This document shows, piece after piece, positions 5,744 through 7,305 of a stretch of DNA of 7,305 nucleotides. Each line of letters starts with the position of its first letter. The stretch's first letter is position 1. The notes under the pieces are model-generated. The model saw only the letters and a program-made list of their open reading frames with translations. It was not told the origin of the DNA and searched no databases. The translations under genes and the position numbers were made by a program. The stretch lies in contig JAFTXL010000078.1 of the NCBI GenBank assembly GCA_017464985.1, forward strand, positions 1 through 7,305, read 5' to 3'. The stretch comes from Clostridia bacterium (GTDB taxonomy: Bacteria > Bacillota_A > Clostridia > UBA1212).

Positions 5744-5833
5744 CTTCTGAAAAATTTTTATCTTTTGTTATACAAATATTAAACAGGTTACGATTTTTTT
5801 GCACAAAATTGCTGAGACTTTTTTGTTCACGGA

Positions 5834-5863
5834 ATTGTGCTGTAAAATGTATAACGATGTCAA
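5834..5863 (-). promoter_or_regulatory. Candidate sigma-A promoter upstream of the ECF sigma operon
   Basis: A perfect TTGACA (5858-5863) is followed after 18 bases by CACAAT (5834-5839), a weak -10. A good TATAAT also occurs at 5898-5903, but without a well-spaced -35. The first would give a leader of about 135 bases. Confidence 0.35.
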
Positions 5864-5976
5864 CCGGATAATGGAAGAATTATTGGCATGATATATAATT
5901 ATAAAGCCATCTAATCCGTTCAAAAAAGATTATAAATTTATTATCATATTACCCGTATTTACAAGTTTTTCAGAAT

Positions 5977-6015
5977 AAAAAAGACCTCGAAGATTTTTCT
6001 TCAAGGTCTTTTTTT
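5977..6015 (-). terminator. Strong Rho-independent terminator after guaA
   Basis: The arms AAAAAAGACCT and AGGTCTTTTTT continue inward, past one mismatch, as GAAG/CTTC around the loop ATTTTT (5993-5998). On the minus strand the stem ends in a run of T complementary to the leading A run. The A and T runs on both sides make it potentially bidirectional. It separates guaA from the sigma operon. Confidence 0.9.
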
Positions 6016-6063
6016 GATTTTGCTTTAATTTTTCAAATTAGCTTTACACAAAATCGTATTTGA

Positions 6064-7047
6064 TTATTCCCACTCTATCGTAGCAGGAGCTTTCGGGCTC
6101 AAATCATAGAGCACACGGCAAACACCGGGAACTTCTGCAAGGATTCTGTCAGTAATCTTCTTGAGCAATGCCCAATCAATCTCGGGAACTGTAGCAGACA
6201 TAGCGTCTACAGTATTTACAGCACGAATAATAACAGGCCAGTCAAATACACGCTTGCCATTGCGTACACCTGTGGAACGGAAATCAGGAACCACTGTGAA
6301 GAACTGCCATACTTTGTCTGTAAGACCTGCTTTGTCAAACTCTTCACGGAGAATTGCGTCAGACTCACGGAGTGAGTGGAGACGGTCACGTGTGATGGCG
6401 CCTGTGCATCTTACACCAAGTCCGGGACCAGGGAAAGGCTGACGGTCAACCATAGCAGAGGGCAATCCCAAAGCTTTACCGACTACACGAACTTCATCTT
6501 TGTAAAGCAATTTAACAGGCTCTACAAGACCCTCAAATTTCATATCTTCAGGCAAACCGCCTACGTTGTGATGAGCTTTAACTCCGTCACTTTCTATAAT
6601 GTCAGGATAGATCGTACCCTGTCCGAGGAATGAAATACCCTCGAGTTTGCGTGCTTCTTCTTCAAATACGCGAACAAACTCGCCGCCTATAATCTTACGT
6701 TTTGTTTCAGGATCGTCGACATCAACAAGCTTATCAAGAAATCTGTCTGTTGCATCTATATAAATCAGGTTCGCATCAAGCTGATTTTTGAAAACCTCTA
6801 TAACCTGCTCGCTTTCGCCTTTACGCATCAAACCATGGTTTACATGAACACATACAAGCTGCTTACCTATAGCCTTAATCAAAAGTGCTGCAACAACAGA
6901 GCTGTCTACTCCTCCGGAAAGTGCCAATAAAACTTTTTTGTCTCCTACCTGCTCGCGAACAGCCGCAACCTGCTCTGCAATAAAGCGCTCTGCAAGTTCA
7001 GGTGTGGTTATACGTTCCATCGTGTCCGGTCTCTTATTCGAATCCAT
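6064..7047 (-). CDS. guaA: GMP synthase, ATP-pyrophosphatase (synthetase) part without glutaminase domain
   Basis: It catalyses XMP + ATP + ammonia to GMP in purine synthesis. The 327 residues match only the synthetase half of the usual roughly 510-residue bacterial GuaA. The PP-loop SGGVDSS is at 44-50. Other hallmarks are NHGLMRKGE (70-78), GQGTIYPDIIES (142-153), KAHHNVGGLPEDM (157-169), QPFPGPGLGVR (203-213) and the C-terminal dimerisation ending KAPATIEWE. The N-terminal class I amidotransferase is absent: the frame before it is short and the ribosome binding site AGGAGG (7055-7060) sets the ATG at 7047. The longer GTG reading from 7071 contains that site. This resembles the split archaeal GuaAa/GuaAb arrangement, so a separate glutaminase subunit or free ammonia must supply nitrogen. 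No such partner is seen in the window. The gene has its own promoter and terminator. Confidence 0.96.
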   Translation of the reverse strand: MDSNKRPDTMERITTPELAERFIAEQVAAVREQVGDKKVLLALSGGVDSSVVAALLIKAIGKQLVCVHVNHGLMRKGESEQVIEVFKNQLDANLIYIDATDRFLDKLVDVDDPETKRKIIGGEFVRVFEEEARKLEGISFLGQGTIYPDIIESDGVKAHHNVGGLPEDMKFEGLVEPVKLLYKDEVRVVGKALGLPSAMVDRQPFPGPGLGVRCTGAITRDRLHSLRESDAILREEFDKAGLTDKVWQFFTVVPDFRSTGVRNGKRVFDWPVIIRAVNTVDAMSATVPEIDWALLKKITDRILAEVPGVCRVLYDLSPKAPATIEWE

Positions 7048-7054
7048 CTTCAAT

Positions 7055-7060
7055 CCTCCT
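7055..7060 (-). promoter_or_regulatory. RBS AGGAGG fixing the guaA start at 7047
   Basis: AGGAGG lies seven bases before ATG 7047 and inside the alternative GTG-started frame from 7071, which it rules out. Confidence 0.85.
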
Positions 7061-7091
7061 AACAAAATCACTAATACCTAAATAACAACAC

Positions 7092-7115
7092 AAATCATCT
7101 ATACTTAGATGATTT
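7092..7115 (-). promoter_or_regulatory. Perfect stem-loop at the predicted 5' end of guaA mRNA
   Basis: AAATCATCT and AGATGATTT form a perfect 9-bp stem around a six-base loop. The predicted start point (about 7114) makes it the first structure of the transcript. It could stabilise the mRNA or be a DNA operator. It has no T-run after it and does not match a purine riboswitch core. Confidence 0.55.
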
Positions 7116-7120
7116 TACAT

Positions 7121-7149
7121 ATTATATACAATCGGCTGTTGCAAATCAA
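7121..7149 (-). promoter_or_regulatory. Sigma-A promoter of guaA
   Basis: TTGATT (7144-7149), a 17-base spacer and a perfect TATAAT (7121-7126) on the minus strand lie about 75 bases before the guaA ATG. Confidence 0.75.
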
Positions 7150-7193
7150 TTATTTTTGTTGTAAAAATTGTTCAAAATTTACTCGGCAAAAAT

Positions 7194-7305
7194 TTACTCA
7201 TTGTTGAAAATTTCTTTGAAGCGATAATGAACTTTTATCTCATTGTCAAAAATTTCTATCTGTTCCACAGAAAAAGACAGCAGTTCGCGAAAAAAATGTG
7301 CTGAA
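7194..7305 (-). CDS. C-terminal end of an unidentified protein (cut by window edge)
   Basis: Reading in from the right edge, 36 codons are open to a TAA at 7194-7196. They include FFRELLSFSVEQIEIFDN and, after two more residues, KVHYRFKEIFNNE. The mix of charged and hydrophobic residues and the alternating pattern near the end look like real coding sequence; the other frames close early. The alternating strand pattern IEIFDNEIKVHYRF faintly recalls the ends of some serine recombinases, but 36 residues are too few to name it. No glutamine amidotransferase signature is seen, so it is not evidently the missing GuaA partner. Confidence 0.55.
   Translation of the reverse strand, partial: SAHFFRELLSFSVEQIEIFDNEIKVHYRFKEIFNNE

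Larger units (their letters stand above)
5692..5976. other. AT-rich spacer between sigma operon and guaA terminator
   Basis: I see no gene here on either strand. It holds the sigma gene ribosome binding site, the two promoter candidates listed, and otherwise AT-rich sequence without repeats or structured RNA that I can recognise. Confidence 0.6.

Noticed and set aside
7048..7193. Purine riboswitch or T-box in the guaA leader
   Set aside because: The leader is only about 67 bases with one simple stem-loop. No three-way junction, T-box or terminator is present.
1..7305. CRISPR array, tRNA, rRNA or insertion sequence
   Set aside because: No regular direct repeats with unique spacers, no cloverleaf or rRNA-like stretch, and no transposase frame with terminal repeats were seen.

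Overview
The window is AT-rich with strong AGGAGG-type ribosome binding sites and looks like chromosomal DNA of a low-GC Gram-positive Clostridia member, probably a gut Ruminococcaceae/Oscillospiraceae relative. This rests on codon use, a GuaA lacking its amidotransferase domain, an ECF sigma operon and XRE regulators. It is inference, not a taxonomic assignment. Every convincing gene is on the minus strand, so the window reads from right to left.

In transcription order: (1) 7305-7194, the last 36 codons of an unidentified gene. (2) guaA (7047-6064), the synthetase part of GMP synthase, with its own TTGATT-17-TATAAT promoter, a perfect 9-bp stem-loop at the predicted mRNA 5' end and a strong terminator at 5977-6015. 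(3) A translationally coupled three-gene operon: an ECF sigma factor (5691-5194), a two-TM small protein in the anti-sigma position (5216-4938) and a membrane protein with four CxxC zinc-ribbon knuckles and an exported Cys-rich domain (4945-4058). The last appears to have lost 12 C-terminal residues to a one-base insertion. (4) A 400-bp intergenic region that looks partly like a dispersed element and ends in a promoter with an overlapping palindrome. (5) A site-2-protease-like M50 metallopeptidase (3658-2522), a 63-codon XRE/TM fusion that looks like a deletion product (2433-2242), and a GTG-started XRE regulator carrying 20 perfect pentapeptide repeats with Gly at every fifth position (2118-1312). 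(6) Hairpins and a protein-like open remnant (1265-1077). (7) galM, aldose 1-epimerase (1000 to the left edge), with a near-consensus promoter.

guaA and galM are housekeeping metabolism. Between them lies an accessory regulatory stretch: a membrane-linked ECF sigma system next to an intramembrane-protease-like gene and two XRE genes. The sigma operon could sense envelope state, and the M50 enzyme could act in regulated intramembrane proteolysis. Nothing in the sequence proves that the two groups work together. The most unusual items are the glycine-pentad domain on a DNA-binding head, the truncated XRE/TM fusion, the frameshifted zinc-ribbon gene and the 3800-4020 element-like sequence.
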